A stretch of 64,000 bases of DNA from Rathayibacter sp. VKM Ac-2754 (lineage in GTDB: Bacteria > Actinomycetota > Actinomycetes > Actinomycetales > Microbacteriaceae), in NCBI RefSeq assembly GCF_009807095.1, contig NZ_WUCC01000006.1:62001-126000 (forward strand). Direction: 5' to 3'. Shown one piece after another: positions 62,500-64,000 of this stretch (positions are counted from its first letter, which is position 1; each line of letters begins with the position of its first letter). The notes under the pieces are model-generated. The model had not been told where the DNA came from, searched no databases, and was given only the letters and a program-made list of their open reading frames with translations. A program made the translations under genes and the position numbers.

Positions 62500-63807
62500 C
62501 TACGAGGCCGTCACGGGCGACGCGCCGATCCGCGCACTCGCGGAGGCGTCGAGACCGTCGGCCTGCACCCGCCCCGCCCGCCACAGCTCGCGGACGAGCC
62601 ATCCGAGCAGCACGAGGAGCACGACGTTGCGGGCGGTCAGCACGAGCACCATCCACCAGTGCTCCCAGAGGAGGAAGAGGTAGAGGTACGGATAGACGAG
62701 CTGCGTCAGCGCGGCGATCACCAGGGTCAGCTTCGCCGGCGTCGCGAACCATCCGTCCCGGGTCACCACGAGAGCGGCGATGACGGGCGGCGCCAGCCAG
62801 ACGATGTACTGGGGCGAGAGCACCTTGTTCGTGTCGATGAAGACGACGACGAAGGTCAGCGCGAGCAGGGGGAACAGGCGGGTCGGCGCGGGGCCGGCGC
62901 GCAGGGCGCGCAGTCCCAGCAGCGCGACCCCGAGCATCGTGAGAGCGAGCAGCGGAGTCATCACCGCCGCGGCGATCTCGGTGCCGGGCCCGTGCATCTC
63001 GAACGTGTTGATGTCGGCGGCGTACCAGACGTAGCTGCTGCCGCCGTCGGGGCCGAGCGACGCCGCCCACATCCACGGCGTGCTGACGACGGCCTCGATC
63101 TGGAGCCCCCGGGTGGTCTGGTCGCCGACGAAGCTGAAGACCTGGTCGCCTCCGCCGACGAGGACGACGGCGAGCACGATGACGATCGAGGTCGCGACGG
63201 GAACCAGCACGGTCGTCAGGCGACCTCGGAGCACGAGCACGGCGGCCGCGAGGATCGCCGCCGGCCACACCTTGATCCACGTCGCGATCGTGAGCAGCAG
63301 AGCGGACGCGGCCGGACGGGTGCCGGCCCAGAGCATCCCGGCGATGGCGGGCGGAACGGTGAACGCGTCGATCCGCCCCACCGCGATCGGCCCGAGCAGG
63401 ACGAGGAAGAGGAGCCACCAGCGGGCCGCGGCGAGCCGCACCGGCGCGCCGCCGCGCAGCAGCAGCGCGAAGGCGGCAGCATCGACGACGGCCACGAGCA
63501 GCAGCCACATCAGGTCGTAGCCGGCGGCGCCGAACAGCCAGGAGGCGGCGATGGGCGCCCAGGCGAGGATCGGGTAGACCCAGCCGGTGTCGATGCCGGC
63601 GATGGCGCCGCCGTCGACCGCGGTCTGCATCCACTGCTTGTAGACGATGCTGACGTCGCCCATCGGCAGGCCCGGCGCGAAGAGGGCCAGGAGCGACAGC
63701 AGCACGTGCACCAGGGCGAAGCCGCCCCACAGCACGGAGGCGGAGTCGCGGTTCTCGCGCAGCCACGCGACGGGGCGGCGGGGCGCTCGGGTTCCTGGGG
63801 TCGACAC
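62500..63807 (-). CDS. Polytopic membrane glycosyltransferase, GT87-like (DUF2029)
   Basis: 435 residues with about eleven helices. PMGDVSIVYKQWMQTAVDGG after helix 1 holds the acidic residue used by GT-C mannosyltransferases, WVYPILAWAPIA and TNKVLSPQYIVWLAPPVIAA are typical of GT87/DUF2029 proteins that use polyprenyl-phosphate-mannose. It may add mannose to a surface glycolipid. GTG at 63807 is 6 nt from TACACT. Confidence 0.85.
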   Translation of the reverse strand: MSTPGTRAPRRPVAWLRENRDSASVLWGGFALVHVLLSLLALFAPGLPMGDVSIVYKQWMQTAVDGGAIAGIDTGWVYPILAWAPIAASWLFGAAGYDLMWLLLVAVVDAAAFALLLRGGAPVRLAAARWWLLFLVLLGPIAVGRIDAFTVPPAIAGMLWAGTRPAASALLLTIATWIKVWPAAILAAAVLVLRGRLTTVLVPVATSIVIVLAVVLVGGGDQVFSFVGDQTTRGLQIEAVVSTPWMWAASLGPDGGSSYVWYAADINTFEMHGPGTEIAAAVMTPLLALTMLGVALLGLRALRAGPAPTRLFPLLALTFVVVFIDTNKVLSPQYIVWLAPPVIAALVVTRDGWFATPAKLTLVIAALTQLVYPYLYLFLLWEHWWMVLVLTARNVVLLVLLGWLVRELWRAGRVQADGLDASASARIGASPVTAS

Positions 63808-63813
63808 GGCGTC

Positions 63814-63819
63814 AGTGTA
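63814..63819 (-). promoter_or_regulatory. -10 box, leaderless promoter of the GT87-like gene
   Basis: TACACT on the minus strand, 6 nt upstream of the GTG at 63807. Confidence 0.5.
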
Positions 63820-63869
63820 GAGGGGCAGGAAGGCGTGGTCCTGGCAGGAGCCGCGCCTCCCTGAGAGCC

Positions 63870-64000
63870 TCAGTAGCCGGCGAAGGCGTCGGTGCGTACG
63901 CTCTTCGCCCCGGCAGCGCGCAGCGCACCGCGGACGGAGTCGACGAACGACGGCGATCCGGAGACGAGACCGGTGCGCCGCGGGGCGTCCGGGACGGCGT
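63870..64000 (-). CDS. C-terminal end of an FAD/NAD(P) oxidoreductase (partial)
   Basis: The last 42 codons before TGA read RRTGLVSGSPSFVDSVRGAL and end KSVRTDAFAGY. The SGSPxFV element and the terminal T-D-x-F-x-GY are typical of ferredoxin-NADP reductase-type (flavodoxin reductase) proteins, where the GSP loop binds NAD(P) and the last aromatic residue stacks on FAD. The gene continues beyond the window. Confidence 0.75.
   Translation of the reverse strand, partial: AVPDAPRRTGLVSGSPSFVDSVRGALRAAGAKSVRTDAFAGY

Overview
This 64 kb window is high-GC actinobacterial chromosome with very dense, mostly housekeeping gene content. Mycothiol chemistry (mca), DUF4245 and DUF4307 proteins, very short gene spacing with many ATGA/GTGA stop-start overlaps, and a dispersed intergenic repeat built around ATCTCGATACGCCCGC / CTACTCGATCAG all point to the family Microbacteriaceae (a Rathayibacter/Clavibacter/Curtobacterium-like organism; genus is inference). 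No rRNA, tRNA, CRISPR array, phage or transposase was seen.

Left part (1-8.9 kb): the tail of a membrane protein, then a Pls/PosA-type single-module nonribosomal peptide synthetase translationally coupled to an M1 metallopeptidase, with a convergent 4'-phosphopantetheinyl transferase immediately after it. This looks like a self-contained cassette for making and trimming an amino-acid homopolymer or short peptide (poly-lysine-like) and is the most interesting functional unit here. A polyphosphate kinase 2, two small conserved proteins and an SDR follow. From 8.9 to 13.2 kb lies a looser region of duplicated and decayed genes: a 70-codon gene and its degenerate copy, a DUF2510 membrane protein and its internally deleted pseudogene, two divergent Tat-exported paralogues sharing an upstream signal, and a tandem 40-bp perfect palindrome.

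Middle part (13.2-41.8 kb): ychF, a DEDDh exonuclease, two neighbouring cell-wall proteins sharing a lysozyme-like domain, rmuC, gluconeogenic glpX and fbaA, ispH, xseA-xseB, a DUF4245 protein with carbonic anhydrase, fumC, an FAD monooxygenase, an orphan prepilin peptidase, an acyl-CoA dehydrogenase, a PIN-PhoH ATPase, uppS, hemolysin III, mca, DUF4307, greA, ilvA and an AI-2E family exporter. The content from ychF to greA strongly resembles an ancestral actinobacterial block also present in mycobacteria.

Right part (41.9-64 kb): a four-gene overlapping ABC importer operon, a YcaQ-like DNA glycosylase coupled to a TetR regulator, lemA-htpX, GNAT, ung, an S51-like peptidase with a phosphoribosyltransferase, an SDR, an acyltransferase, methionine genes metY and metX, a two-component system (histidine kinase, unusual membrane partner, LuxR-type regulator), an MFS exporter, a UPF0045 protein, a GT87-like membrane glycosyltransferase and the 3' end of a flavin oxidoreductase.

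A window-wide pattern is that about 19 genes have a TANNNT -10 hexamer only 6-8 nt upstream of the start codon, the arrangement expected for leaderless transcripts; this also settles several ambiguous starts. Larger gaps (19.4, 28.3, 39.0, 49.2 and 60.3 kb) are filled with the family repeat and other hairpins rather than genes.
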